From Bacteroides fragilis (GTDB taxonomy: Bacteria; Bacteroidota; Bacteroidia; Bacteroidales; Bacteroidaceae): 64,000 nucleotides of DNA. Location of the stretch: contig NZ_SZUU01000011.1 of the NCBI RefSeq assembly GCF_019583405.1, positions 1-64,000 of the forward strand, written 5' to 3'. Position 1 is the stretch's first letter. The number at the start of each line of letters is the position of its first letter. Under the pieces are notes generated by a model, which was not told the DNA's origin, did not search any database, and saw only the letters and a list, made by a program, of their open reading frames with translations. The position numbers and the translations under genes are program-made. This document shows positions 54,220 to 63,964 of this stretch, piece after piece.

Positions 54220-56430
54220 ATGAAGTTAAGCTCTTTTCCTCACTATCTCCAGTTGGACGCTATGGATTGCGGCCCTTCCTGCCTTCGCATGATTGCGAAG
54301 TACTATGGTAAGAGTTATTCTCTGCAAACCCTCCGTGCACGTTCTTTTATTACCCGTGAAGGAGTTTCCATGCTGGGCATCAGTGACGCGGCGGAATCCA
54401 TCGGTTTCCGTACTTCGGGGGTGCGCATCTCTTTGGAGCAACTGAAGAAGGATGTACCGTTACCTTGCATTCTGCATTGGAACCAGAATCACTTTGTGGT
54501 CTGTTATGATATAAAGAAGAAGCGCAGTGGCTACCGTTTCTATATCGCCGACCCCGCCCGTCAGTTGATTTCGTACAGTGAAGAGGAATTTAAAAAGTGC
54601 TGGTTGTCTACCAAGGTGAACGGAGAGGAGAAAGGGGCTGCACTTGCGCTTGAACCGGGTCCGGAATTCCAAGGGCAGGGGGACGAAGAAGAATCCGGCA
54701 GTCGCAGCCTTCGTTTTTTTCTTAAGTATTTGTCGCCTTACCGTAAACAGTTGATACAGCTCGTTCTGGGAATGCTGACAGCGAGCTTGCTGCAACTTAT
54801 CTTCCCATTTCTGACACAGTCGTTGGTGGATGTGGGTATCCGTGACGGTAACCTGAACTTTATCACTCTGATCCTGATCGCACAGCTGGTAATCTCCGTT
54901 TCGCAACTTTCGGTTGAGTTTATCCGTAGCTGGATCATGCTTCACATGAACACACGTATCAACATCTCGCTGATCTCTGACTTCCTGGCAAAGTTGATGA
55001 AACTACCGCTCCATTATTTCGATACGAAGATGATCGGTGACATTATGCAGCGTATCGGTGACCACGGACGCATCGAGAGCTTTCTGACAGGCTCGTCCAT
55101 CAGTACGCTTTTCTCTTTCGTAAACTTCTTTATTTTTGCTTTTGTATTGGCTTATTATAATCTGGGTATTCTTGCCATCTTTCTGGTAGGCAATTCACTC
55201 TATATCTGCTGGATTCTTGTGTTCATGAAGTACCGGCGTGAACTGGATATCCGGCGTTTTGCCCAGGCGGCGGGCGAACAGAGCAGTTTGATTCAGCTGG
55301 TGACTGCCATGCAGGAAATCAAGCTGAATAACTGCGAGAAGCAAAAGCGCTGGCAGTGGGAACGCATTCAGGTGAAGCTTTTCAAGATCAGCGTGAAGGG
55401 ACTGGCATTGGGACAGGTTCAGCAAGTGGGTTCTGTCTTTTTTAATCAGACAACGAATATCGTAATTTCCTTTATTGCTGCCAAATCGGTTGTGGAAGGG
55501 GATATGACTCTGGGTATGATGATGTCTTTGACGTATATCATCGGTCAGCTGAGTGGCCCCATCGGCTCTTTTATCGGCTTTGCCCAACAACTTCAGGATG
55601 CAAAGATCAGTCTGGAACGCTTGAACGAGATTCACGGTCAGAAAGATGAAGAACAGGATATCACTTCAAAACTGACGGTTCTTCCGGATCGGCGTGATAT
55701 TCGTATTGAAAATCTGTCGTTTAGCTATGACGGGGCGGACCGTGACTATGTGCTGAAAGATGTGAATCTGGATATACCCGAACATAAAGTGACAGCGATC
55801 GTAGGGGCGAGTGGTAGTGGTAAGACTACACTGATTAAGTTGATGCTCGGTTTTTATACTCCGAATAAGGGGGATATCAAAATAGGTGAGACTCCTCTGG
55901 ATGTGGTGAATCCGCATCTCTGGCGTGCGAAGAGTGGTTCGGTGATGCAGGATGGCTTTATTTTCTCTGATACGATTGCGAACAACATTGCTGTTGGTGA
56001 GGAGCAGGTGGATGTGGAACGTTTGCGCCATGCTGTGACGGTTGCCAATATCCGTGATTTTATCGATTCTCTTCCTTTGGGCTATAATACGAAGATCGGA
56101 ATGGAAGGGAACGGCATCAGTCAGGGACAACGTCAACGTCTGCTGATAGCCCGTGCGGTTTATAAGAATCCGGAGTTCCTGTTTTTCGATGAGGCGACGA
56201 ATGCACTGGATGCCAATAACGAGCGTGAGATTATGGAGCACCTCCATACATTCTATCGGGGTAAGACGGTCGTAGTGGTGGCGCATCGTTTGAGTACGGT
56301 TCGTGATGCGGATAAGATCGTAGTGCTGGATAAAGGTGCTGTGGCTGAAGAGGGCACTCACCGTGAACTGACGGAGAAGAAAGGATTGTATTATCAGTTG
56401 GTGAAGAATCAGCTGGAGTTAGGAAGTTAG
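54220..56430 (+). CDS. C39-peptidase-containing ABC exporter (PCAT)
   Basis: The 736-residue transporter has an N-terminal C39 cysteine protease (catalytic Cys in QLDAMDCGPSC near residue 17, His in NQNHFVVCYD, Asp in YIADPA). Six transmembrane helices follow (about 165-430), then an ABC ATPase with GASGSGKTT, signature GISQGQRQR and Walker B FLFFDEATNALD. PCATs cut leaders after Gly-Gly and export the core, matching the GGG sites of both precursors. The HlyD partner follows two bases later. Confidence 0.93.
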   Translation: MKLSSFPHYLQLDAMDCGPSCLRMIAKYYGKSYSLQTLRARSFITREGVSMLGISDAAESIGFRTSGVRISLEQLKKDVPLPCILHWNQNHFVVCYDIKKKRSGYRFYIADPARQLISYSEEEFKKCWLSTKVNGEEKGAALALEPGPEFQGQGDEEESGSRSLRFFLKYLSPYRKQLIQLVLGMLTASLLQLIFPFLTQSLVDVGIRDGNLNFITLILIAQLVISVSQLSVEFIRSWIMLHMNTRINISLISDFLAKLMKLPLHYFDTKMIGDIMQRIGDHGRIESFLTGSSISTLFSFVNFFIFAFVLAYYNLGILAIFLVGNSLYICWILVFMKYRRELDIRRFAQAAGEQSSLIQLVTAMQEIKLNNCEKQKRWQWERIQVKLFKISVKGLALGQVQQVGSVFFNQTTNIVISFIAAKSVVEGDMTLGMMMSLTYIIGQLSGPIGSFIGFAQQLQDAKISLERLNEIHGQKDEEQDITSKLTVLPDRRDIRIENLSFSYDGADRDYVLKDVNLDIPEHKVTAIVGASGSGKTTLIKLMLGFYTPNKGDIKIGETPLDVVNPHLWRAKSGSVMQDGFIFSDTIANNIAVGEEQVDVERLRHAVTVANIRDFIDSLPLGYNTKIGMEGNGISQGQRQRLLIARAVYKNPEFLFFDEATNALDANNEREIMEHLHTFYRGKTVVVVAHRLSTVRDADKIVVLDKGAVAEEGTHRELTEKKGLYYQLVKNQLELGS

Positions 56431-56432
56431 GT

Positions 56433-57752
56433 ATGGAAAAGGAGCACACACATAAAGAAATCGAGCTTCGCAGTGAAGAGGTACAGGAGGTGATGAACCG
56501 TGTTCCGGCGTGGATTCTGCGTAGTGGCATTACGGTATTGTTTATCATCGTAGTGGTGTTGGTGGCAGGCAGCTATTGGTTTAAATATCCGGATGTGATA
56601 ACTGCGGAGGTGACGGTGAGTACACAGGAGCCTCCATCTTATGTAATGGCACGTTCGGCCGGTAGATTGGCGGACCTGTATGTACAGAACGGCCAGGAGG
56701 TGAAGCCGGATATGAATCTGGGTGTAATAGAGAATACGGCTCGTGCGGTGGATGTGTTTTCTTTGAAGGAGAAGATGCAGAAGTGGAAGCTGGAAGGATA
56801 TACCCCGGAATCGGGGAAAAACCTTTTTCTGCTTTCGGAGACCGACCGCTGGCGGCTGGGTGAGATACAGTCGGCTTATGCAGGATTTGTGAGTACCCTC
56901 TCCGAGGTGGTTCGTATGAAGGAGTTGGGATATTATGCAAAGAAGTTGCAATCACAGAAAGAATTGCTGGCTACACAGAAGAAATATTATGATCAGGTTC
57001 GGAGGCAATATTTTCTGATAGAGAAAGAATATGCTTTAGCTCATGCCTCATATGCAAGAGATTCGATTCTTTATCATCGTAAGGCGATGATTATTACGGA
57101 GTTTGAACAGTCCGGCAGTCGCTACTTGCAAAGCCTTCAGTCAAAGGAATCGGCCCGTATGCAGTTGACTCAGGTAGATATGCAGATAGAGCAATCGGAA
57201 GAGACATTGCTTGATCTGGAAAAACAGGCGTTTGAAGAACAGCAGACACAGGAGGTAAATCTGAGAAATGCTACGGATCAGTTGTTGGGGCAGCTTGCGG
57301 CGTGGGAACAACATTATCTGCTTCGAAGTCCGGTCGGAGGAAAAGTTACTTTCCTGAATGTGTGGAGCGTGAATCAGTATGTGGAGTCGGGGGCTACCGT
57401 TTTTGTGGTTGCCCCGAAAGAGGAATCCTTGCCTGTAGGGACGGCATTGCTGCCCTTACAGGGATCGGGTAAAGTAAAGGCCGGACAGCGTGTGAATTTG
57501 CGTCTGAATAATTATCCGGACCAGGAGTTTGGTTATGTAAGGGGGGAGGTGAGAAGTGTTTCGCCTCTGCCGACGGCGGAAGGCATGTATGTGGTCGATA
57601 TTGCTTTGCCGGATGGGCTGACAACCAATTATGGAAAGATACTGCCCTTGACTCGTGAGATGAAGGGAAGTGCGGAAATTATCACGGACGATCTTCGTCT
57701 GCTGGAAAGATTGATTATGCCGTTACGAAAAATTTTCATGGAACAAAAATAG
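56433..57752 (+). CDS. HlyD-family periplasmic adaptor
   Basis: The 439-residue membrane-fusion protein has one N-terminal transmembrane helix (VLFIIVVVLVAGSYWF), a biotinyl-lipoyl-like half before and after a long coiled coil (about 130-275), and a beta-barrel C-terminus (GQRVNLRLNNYPDQEFGYV). It links the PCAT to the outer membrane, presumably with a TolC-type channel encoded elsewhere. No such channel is next to it. Confidence 0.9.
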   Translation: MEKEHTHKEIELRSEEVQEVMNRVPAWILRSGITVLFIIVVVLVAGSYWFKYPDVITAEVTVSTQEPPSYVMARSAGRLADLYVQNGQEVKPDMNLGVIENTARAVDVFSLKEKMQKWKLEGYTPESGKNLFLLSETDRWRLGEIQSAYAGFVSTLSEVVRMKELGYYAKKLQSQKELLATQKKYYDQVRRQYFLIEKEYALAHASYARDSILYHRKAMIITEFEQSGSRYLQSLQSKESARMQLTQVDMQIEQSEETLLDLEKQAFEEQQTQEVNLRNATDQLLGQLAAWEQHYLLRSPVGGKVTFLNVWSVNQYVESGATVFVVAPKEESLPVGTALLPLQGSGKVKAGQRVNLRLNNYPDQEFGYVRGEVRSVSPLPTAEGMYVVDIALPDGLTTNYGKILPLTREMKGSAEIITDDLRLLERLIMPLRKIFMEQK

Positions 57753-57763
57753 GTTAAAGTGGC

Positions 57764-57795
57764 TTTGGAGCTATATATAATAAGGTGTATCTTTG
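57764..57795 (+). promoter_or_regulatory. ompA promoter
   Basis: TTTG (57764-57767) and TATCTTTG (57788-57795) are 20 bases apart. The transcript would start near 57802, giving a leader of about 120 bases. Confidence 0.8.
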
Positions 57796-57921
57796 AATCT
57801 TTGTAGAAAATGCTTCGGAAATTTTCATTTATCCAAAACCTTTTAGTTTCGTTGGTGTTATTTAAATAGTTTCAATAATAAATAGGAAGATTTGTAATAA
57901 CCACTTTAACTATTAAGGTAT

Positions 57922-59109
57922 ATGAAAAAGATTCTAATGCTGCTGGCTTTAGCCGGCGTTACATCTGTTGCTTCAGCGCAACAAACTACGATTACGGGAT
58001 ACGAAGTTATCCAGGTACAAGACAAATATCAAGTGATCACTAACCCTTTTTGGGATAATTGGTTCTTTTCTATCGGTGGTGGTGCCGAAGCCATGTTTGG
58101 TGACAATGACCATGCCGGAAAGTTCAGGGATCGTATCAGTCCGACATTGAATGTGGCTGTCGGTAAATGGTTTACTCCCGGGTTGGGATTGCGATTGCAG
58201 TACAGCGGCTTGCAAGGACGTGGCTTTGCCCATTCGGAAACAGCCGATTTCGTGAAGAGTGGTAAACTGGCCAATGGGTATTATAAACAGAAATTCAACT
58301 ATATGAATCTTCACGGTGACGTGATGTTCAATTTGAATGCTCTGTTTGGCGGATACAACTCTCACCGTATATATGAAATTATCCCTTACTTGGGAGCCGG
58401 TTTTACTCATTCATACTCTAAACCTCATCGTGAGGCATTTGCTATGAACGCAGGTATTATTAACCGTTTCCGCGTATCGAGTGCGGTAGATATCAATATC
58501 GAAATCGGTGGTATGCTGGCTGAAGATAAGTTTGACGGAGAAATTGGTGGAAAACATGGGTATGATGGCGTTGCCAGCCTGACTGCAGGTCTGACTTACC
58601 GCTTCCCGGCCCGTGGATTTGCCCGTCCGATGCCACAGATTATCTCTGAAATAGAATTGGCCAATATGCGTCGCCAGATGAATGAAATGGCTGCTGCCAA
58701 CCAGTCACTGCAACAGCAGTTGGTTGATGCACAGAATCAGCCGGTGGCAGAAGTTGCCGAACAGGTAGTCGTTACGGACGCTAATATTGCTCCACGTACT
58801 GTATTCTTCACAATAGGTTCTTCTGAACTGTCTCCGCGTGAAGAGATGAACTTGTCTTATCTGGCTGCTAAGATGAAAGAATTCCCGGATACACAATATA
58901 CCGTATACGGATATGCTGACTCGGCAACCGGTACTCCTGCATTCAATAAGGAGTTGAGCCAGAAACGTGCTCAGGCTGTTGTCAATGCATTGATTAAGAA
59001 ATACGGAGTAGACTCCAGCCGCTTGAAAGTTGATGCAGGAGGTGGTGTGGATAAATTCGGTAAACCTATTTACCTAAACCGCGTTGTATTAGTAGAGTCT
59101 GCTAAATAA
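57922..59109 (+). CDS. OmpA-family outer membrane protein
   Basis: The 395-residue porin-like protein has a signal peptide ending SVASAQQ, an N-terminal beta-barrel of about 210 residues, and a coiled linker rich in Gln and Asn (MNEMAAANQSLQQQL). A C-terminal OmpA peptidoglycan-binding domain follows (VFFTIGSSELSP, NKELSQKRAQAVVNAL). It anchors the outer membrane to the wall. Its strong promoter fits an abundant protein. Confidence 0.93.
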   Translation: MKKILMLLALAGVTSVASAQQTTITGYEVIQVQDKYQVITNPFWDNWFFSIGGGAEAMFGDNDHAGKFRDRISPTLNVAVGKWFTPGLGLRLQYSGLQGRGFAHSETADFVKSGKLANGYYKQKFNYMNLHGDVMFNLNALFGGYNSHRIYEIIPYLGAGFTHSYSKPHREAFAMNAGIINRFRVSSAVDINIEIGGMLAEDKFDGEIGGKHGYDGVASLTAGLTYRFPARGFARPMPQIISEIELANMRRQMNEMAAANQSLQQQLVDAQNQPVAEVAEQVVVTDANIAPRTVFFTIGSSELSPREEMNLSYLAAKMKEFPDTQYTVYGYADSATGTPAFNKELSQKRAQAVVNALIKKYGVDSSRLKVDAGGGVDKFGKPIYLNRVVLVESAK

Positions 59110-59139
59110 ATTCAGACTCAAACTACTTTAAAAGAAATC

Positions 59140-59175
59140 GCCCTGTTACCGGACTGGTAGCAGGGCATCTCTTAT
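59140..59175. terminator. Bidirectional terminator between ompA and trpS
   Basis: Bases 59140-59150 pair with 59156-59166 (11 pairs, one G-U) around a GGACT loop. T-rich sequence follows on the right and A-rich on the left, which suits two convergent genes. Confidence 0.78.
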
Positions 59176-59195
59176 TTTACTAATGTATCTAATTT

Positions 59196-60287
59196 CTATT
59201 TATTGAATCGCTTAATTTGTTCGTTGATCAGCTCGGCATCATCGAAATAGTTTATTTTCATGGCTTTACGAACATCGGATAACGTATCGGCAGCGGCAGT
59301 TCTTGCCACTTCACAGCCTTTTCTCAACATTTCGTAGATGGCAGGAATGTCTTTCTCAAATTCTTTCCGGCGATTACGGATAGGTTCCAGTTCTTCTTGC
59401 ATAATAGCGTTGAGGAAGCGTTTCACCTTTACATCTCCCAGGCCGCCGCGTTGATAATGAGCTTTCAGTTCATCGAGGCTCGGATAGTCGGGCAGATAAC
59501 GTTCGAAATGTTCGGGACGGCAGAAGGCATCCAAATATGTAAATACGGTATTACCTTCGATTTTGCCCGGGTCTTGCACCCGTAAGTGATCGGGGTCGGT
59601 GAACATGCTCATTACTTTCTTCTGTACCTCGTCCGCTTCTTCGGAAAGGTAAATGCAGTTGCCTAACGATTTACTCATTTTGGCTTTTCCATCGGTACCC
59701 GGTAGGCGCAGGCAGGCTGCGTTGTCCGGTAGAAGGATTTCCGGCTCGACTAATGTTTCTCCATAGATATAATTGAAACGGCGGACAATTTCTCTGGCCT
59801 GCTCGATCATGGGCTCCTGATCTTCACCTACCGGTACGGTTGTGGCACGGAAGGCAGTGATATCGGCAGCTTGGCTGATGGGATAGGTAAAGAAGCCTAC
59901 GGGAATGCTGGTTTCGAAGTTGCGCATCTGTATTTCCGTCTTCACGGTAGGGTTACGTTGCAGGCGTGATACAGTGACGAGGTCCATATAATAGAATGTC
60001 AGTTCACACAGTTCCGGAATCTGGGACTGGATGAAGATGGTCGACTTTTCCGGATCGAGTCCGCAAGCCAGATAATCGAGGGCTACTTCAATTACGTTTT
60101 GGCGTACTTTTTCGGGATTGTCAATGTTATCGGTCAATGCCTGTGCATCAGCGATGAAGATGAAAGTTTTGTCAAACAAGCCGGAGTTCTGTAGTTCGAC
60201 TCTTCGTTTCAGTGAGCCTACGTAGTGTCCGATATGGAGTTTCCCGGTAGGACGGTCACCTGTCAATATGATTTTTTCTTTTCCCAT
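59196..60287 (-). CDS. trpS: Tryptophanyl-tRNA synthetase
   Basis: TrpS charges tRNA-Trp with tryptophan. The 363-residue class I enzyme has the HIGH motif in KLHIGHYVG (residues 16-24) and KMSKS in KAKMSKSLGN. The start is at MGKEKIIL (about 60287); a longer TTG frame would begin upstream of the promoter boxes at 60311-60342. Confidence 0.95.
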   Translation of the reverse strand: MGKEKIILTGDRPTGKLHIGHYVGSLKRRVELQNSGLFDKTFIFIADAQALTDNIDNPEKVRQNVIEVALDYLACGLDPEKSTIFIQSQIPELCELTFYYMDLVTVSRLQRNPTVKTEIQMRNFETSIPVGFFTYPISQAADITAFRATTVPVGEDQEPMIEQAREIVRRFNYIYGETLVEPEILLPDNAACLRLPGTDGKAKMSKSLGNCIYLSEEADEVQKKVMSMFTDPDHLRVQDPGKIEGNTVFTYLDAFCRPEHFERYLPDYPSLDELKAHYQRGGLGDVKVKRFLNAIMQEELEPIRNRRKEFEKDIPAIYEMLRKGCEVARTAAADTLSDVRKAMKINYFDDAELINEQIKRFNK

Positions 60288-60310
60288 TATTTTTATTTTT
60301 AATCGAAGGA

Positions 60311-60342
60311 CAAAGATAGTCAGAATCAGCTGAAGTAACAAA
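60311..60342 (-). promoter_or_regulatory. trpS promoter
   Basis: On the minus strand TTTG (60342-60339) and TATCTTTG (60318-60311) are separated by 20 bases. The transcript would start near 60304. Confidence 0.75.
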
Positions 60343-60368
60343 TAAAACGAATATTCTTACCAGATTCC

Positions 60369-60399
60369 TTTGTAATTATAGAAATAAGTCGTTACTTTG
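60369..60399 (+). promoter_or_regulatory. carB leader promoter
   Basis: TTTG (60369-60372) and TTACTTTG (60392-60399, one mismatch to TAnnTTTG) are 19 bases apart. The transcript would start near 60406, 13 bases before a leader ATG. Confidence 0.7.
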
Positions 60400-60418
60400 C
60401 ACAAACTTTGAAACAACA

Positions 60419-60529
60419 ATGAATCAACAGGAAATCAGAAGTAAGTATTATCTCCATTCGAGTGTATTTCACCCGGAATCGGTCTACTTCTTCTCTTTTC
60501 TCCAAAAACGATATTTAGTTCTTTGGTAA
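60419..60529 (+). CDS. Candidate 36-residue leader peptide of carB
   Basis: A 36-codon frame (MNQQEIRSKYYLHSSVFHP, then a Phe/Tyr-rich end) begins right after the predicted transcript start. Its TAA (60527-60529) overlaps the left arm of a terminator hairpin. This is the arrangement of a translation-coupled attenuator, as in E. coli pyrBI. The U-rich second half (about 60486-60505) could be an RNA polymerase pause region. Confidence 0.5.
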   Translation: MNQQEIRSKYYLHSSVFHPESVYFFSFLQKRYLVLW

Positions 60530-60566
60530 TGCGTTAGTCCTTTTTTGAGGGCAACGCATTTTTTTT
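60528..60566 (+). terminator. Attenuator-like terminator before carB
   Basis: AATGCGTT (60528-60535) pairs with AACGCATT (60553-60560), running into a stretch of T up to 60566. It lies between the promoter and carB, so most transcripts would end here unless the hairpin is disrupted, for example by a ribosome close behind the polymerase. Confidence 0.75.
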
Positions 60567-60595
60567 ATGCGGACACTTAGAAATAACAACTTATA

Positions 60596-63500
60596 ATGAC
60601 AATAAAAGAAATGGAAAAGGAAATGAAAAAGGTCCTTGTTTTGGGTTCAGGCGCACTCAAAATCGGACAAGCCGGAGAGTTTGATTATTCCGGTTCACAG
60701 GCATTGAAGGCCTTGAAAGAAGAAGGTATCAATTCGGTATTGGTTAACCCGAACATCGCAACCATTCAGACTTCCGAGGGAATTGCTGATAAGGTGTATT
60801 TCCTTCCCGTGACTACTTATTTTGTAGAGGAAATTATCAAGAAAGAACGCCCCGACGGCATTTTGCTTGCGTTCGGCGGACAGACTGCCCTGAACTGCGG
60901 TGCAGAACTTTATACACAAGGTGTTCTGGATAAATATGGCGTGAAAGTATTGGGTACTTCGGTTGAGGCCATCATGTATACGGAAGACCGTGATCTGTTT
61001 GTGAAGAAACTCAACGAGATTAATATGAAAACTCCGGTCAGCCAGGCTGTAGAAAGCATGGAAGATGCTATTGCTGCTGCACGTCGCATTGGTTATCCGG
61101 TGATGGTTCGTTCGGCTTACGCGCTGGGAGGACTCGGAAGTGGTATTTGTGCCAATGAAGAGGAATTTCTCAAATTGGCTGAGAGTTCATTTGCTTTCTC
61201 TAAACAGATTCTGGTGGAAGAGTCGTTGAAAGGATGGAAAGAAATTGAGTTTGAGGTGATCCGTGATGCGAATGACCACTGTTTTACGGTAGCAAGCATG
61301 GAAAACTTTGATCCGCTGGGCATTCATACCGGCGAATCGATCGTGGTAGCTCCGACTTGCTCATTGGACGACAAAGAATTGAAAATGTTGCAGGAACTTT
61401 CAACTAAATGTATCCGCCATCTGGGTATTGTAGGTGAATGTAACATTCAGTATGCATTCAATTCGGATACGGATGATTATCGTGTGATTGAGGTGAATGC
61501 ACGTTTGAGCCGTTCGTCGGCCTTGGCTTCGAAGGCAACCGGCTATCCGTTGGCATTTGTGGCTGCGAAAGTGGCATTGGGCTACACACTCGACCAGATT
61601 GGTGAGATGGGAACTCCGAATTCCGCTTATGTGGCTCCGCAACTCGATTACTATATTTGTAAAATTCCTCGTTGGGACTTGACTAAATTTGCCGGTGTAT
61701 CCCGTGAGATCGGATCGAGCATGAAATCGGTTGGTGAGATTATGTCGATAGGCCGTTCGTTTGAAGAGATTATCCAGAAAGGTCTCCGCATGATCGGTCA
61801 AGGTATGCATGGGTTTGTCGGTAACGACGATGTGCATTTTGAGGATCTGGATAAGGAGCTTTCTCACCCGACGGATTTACGTGTTTTCGCTCTGGCTCAG
61901 GCCATGGAAGATGGCTATACGATAGAGCGTATCCATGAACTGACAAAGATTGACCCGTGGTTCTTGGGCAAACTGAAAAATATCGTTGACTATAAAGCGA
62001 AGTTGTCTGCTTATGATAAGGTAGAGGATATTCCTGCAGACGTATTGAGGGAAGCCAAAGTGCTGGGCTTCTCTGACTTCCAGATTGCGCGCTTTGTGTT
62101 GAATCCGGCAGGAAATATGGAGAAAGAGAACCTGATGGTACGTGCCCGTCGTAAAGAACTGGGTATCCTTCCGGCCGTGAAACGCATCAATACCATTGCT
62201 TCCGAACATCCGGAACTGACAAACTACCTTTATATGACTTATGCGGTTCAGGGATATGATGTGAACTATTATAAAAATGAAAAGTCAGTAGTTGTGTTAG
62301 GATCGGGCGCTTATCGCATTGGTAGCTCGGTTGAGTTTGACTGGTGCTCGGTAAATGCTGTGCAGACTGCCCGCAAGCTGGGATATAAATCGATTATGAT
62401 TAATTATAATCCCGAAACGGTGTCTACTGACTATGATATGTGTGACCGTCTGTACTTTGATGAACTTTCGTTCGAACGTGTGCTCGATGTGATCGATCTG
62501 GAACAACCTCGCGGTGTGATCGTATCCGTAGGTGGACAGATTCCGAATAATCTTGCCATGAAACTGTATCGTCAGTCTGTTCCGGTATTGGGTACTTCTC
62601 CTGTTTCTATCGACCGGGCAGAAAACCGTAATAAGTTCTCTGCAATGCTTGATCAGTTGGGTATCGACCAGCCGGCATGGCAGGAGCTGACCAGCTTGGA
62701 AGATGTGAAAGGGTTTGTGGAGAAAGTAGGTTATCCGGTGCTGGTTCGTCCGTCTTATGTATTGTCGGGTGCTGCAATGAATGTTTGCTATGATGACGAG
62801 GAGTTGGAGAACTTCCTGAAGATGGCTGCTGAGGTATCGAAAGAGTATCCGGTAGTTGTTTCTCAGTTCCTTGAGAATACCAAGGAAATTGAATTCGACG
62901 CGGTGGCACAGAATGGAGAAGTGGTAGAATATGCTATCTCAGAACATATCGAGTTTGCCGGAGTGCACTCGGGTGACGCTACGCTGGTATTCCCGGCACA
63001 GAAAATCTATTTTGCAACAGCGCGCCGCATTAAGAAAATCAGCCGCCAGATTGCGAGAGAGCTTAATATTTCGGGACCGTTCAATATTCAATTCCTGGCT
63101 CGCAACAACGAAGTCAAAGTAATCGAATGTAACTTGCGTGCTTCACGCAGTTTCCCGTTTGTCTCGAAGGTGTTGAAACGTAACTTTATCGAAACAGCTA
63201 CCCGCATTATGCTCGACGCTCCATACAGTCGTCCCGATAAGTCGGCATTTGATATCGACTGGATTGGAGTGAAAGCTTCTCAATTCTCTTTCTCACGTTT
63301 GCACAAAGCCGATCCGGTTTTAGGTGTAGATATGTCGTCTACCGGTGAGGTGGGCTGCATTGGTGACGACTTTTCTGAAGCATTGCTGAATGCGATGATT
63401 GCTACCGGTTTTAAAATTCCTGAGAAGGGAGTGATGTTCTCTTCAGGTGCAATGAAGTCGAAAGTCGATTTGTTGGAGGCAAGTCGCATGTTGTTCAACC

Positions 63501-63832
63501 AAGGGTATAAGATTTATGCAACAGCCGGTACTGCTGCTTTCCTGAATGCACATGGGGTAGATACTACTCCGGTTTACTGGCCGGATGAAAAACCGGGAGC
63601 TGAGAATAATGTGATGAAGATGATTGCCGACCATAAGTTCGACTTGATTGTGAATATTCCGAAGAATCATTCGAAACGTGAGTTAACAAATGGTTATCGC
63701 ATCCGTCGTGGAGCGATCGATCACAATATTCCATTGATCACCAATGCTCGTCTGGCAAGTGCGTTTATCGAGGCATTCTGCGATCTGAAACTGGAAGATA
63801 TTCAGATAAAGAGCTGGCAGGAATATAAATAA
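60596..63832 (+). CDS. carB: Carbamoyl-phosphate synthase large subunit
   Basis: CarB makes carbamoyl phosphate from bicarbonate, ammonia and two ATP for pyrimidine and arginine synthesis. The 1078-residue chain has two homologous halves, each opening with a VLGSGA nucleotide loop (KKVLVLGSGALKIGQAGEFDYSG and SVVVLGSGAYRIGSSVEFDW) and an ATP-grasp domain. It ends in an MGS-like allosteric domain (GYKIYATAGTAAFL) where nucleotides would bind. No carA is next to it in the window. The start could be slightly internal (ATG at 60611 or 60623). Confidence 0.95.
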   Translation: MTIKEMEKEMKKVLVLGSGALKIGQAGEFDYSGSQALKALKEEGINSVLVNPNIATIQTSEGIADKVYFLPVTTYFVEEIIKKERPDGILLAFGGQTALNCGAELYTQGVLDKYGVKVLGTSVEAIMYTEDRDLFVKKLNEINMKTPVSQAVESMEDAIAAARRIGYPVMVRSAYALGGLGSGICANEEEFLKLAESSFAFSKQILVEESLKGWKEIEFEVIRDANDHCFTVASMENFDPLGIHTGESIVVAPTCSLDDKELKMLQELSTKCIRHLGIVGECNIQYAFNSDTDDYRVIEVNARLSRSSALASKATGYPLAFVAAKVALGYTLDQIGEMGTPNSAYVAPQLDYYICKIPRWDLTKFAGVSREIGSSMKSVGEIMSIGRSFEEIIQKGLRMIGQGMHGFVGNDDVHFEDLDKELSHPTDLRVFALAQAMEDGYTIERIHELTKIDPWFLGKLKNIVDYKAKLSAYDKVEDIPADVLREAKVLGFSDFQIARFVLNPAGNMEKENLMVRARRKELGILPAVKRINTIASEHPELTNYLYMTYAVQGYDVNYYKNEKSVVVLGSGAYRIGSSVEFDWCSVNAVQTARKLGYKSIMINYNPETVSTDYDMCDRLYFDELSFERVLDVIDLEQPRGVIVSVGGQIPNNLAMKLYRQSVPVLGTSPVSIDRAENRNKFSAMLDQLGIDQPAWQELTSLEDVKGFVEKVGYPVLVRPSYVLSGAAMNVCYDDEELENFLKMAAEVSKEYPVVVSQFLENTKEIEFDAVAQNGEVVEYAISEHIEFAGVHSGDATLVFPAQKIYFATARRIKKISRQIARELNISGPFNIQFLARNNEVKVIECNLRASRSFPFVSKVLKRNFIETATRIMLDAPYSRPDKSAFDIDWIGVKASQFSFSRLHKADPVLGVDMSSTGEVGCIGDDFSEALLNAMIATGFKIPEKGVMFSSGAMKSKVDLLEASRMLFNQGYKIYATAGTAAFLNAHGVDTTPVYWPDEKPGAENNVMKMIADHKFDLIVNIPKNHSKRELTNGYRIRRGAIDHNIPLITNARLASAFIEAFCDLKLEDIQIKSWQEYK

Positions 63833-63866
63833 TTCTGTTTGCAACAATTTAATAATAGGAGAGAGA

Positions 63867-63906
63867 GGGGAGAAACCGATAAACGGTTTTTCCCCTTTTT
63901 TATGAT
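63867..63906 (+). terminator. carB terminator
   Basis: GGGGAGAAACCG (63867-63878) pairs with CGGTTTTTCCCC (63884-63895) around a short loop, followed by six or more T. Confidence 0.85.
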
Positions 63907-63956
63907 TATATACGATCATTTTCCCGCCTTTTTTTCCGCCTGTCTTATAATTAACT

Positions 63957-63964
63957 TATATTTG
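63957..63964 (+). promoter_or_regulatory. Promoter -7 box of a gene beyond the window
   Basis: TATATTTG matches the -7 consensus 36 bases from the right edge; no gene is visible after it in this window. Confidence 0.5.
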
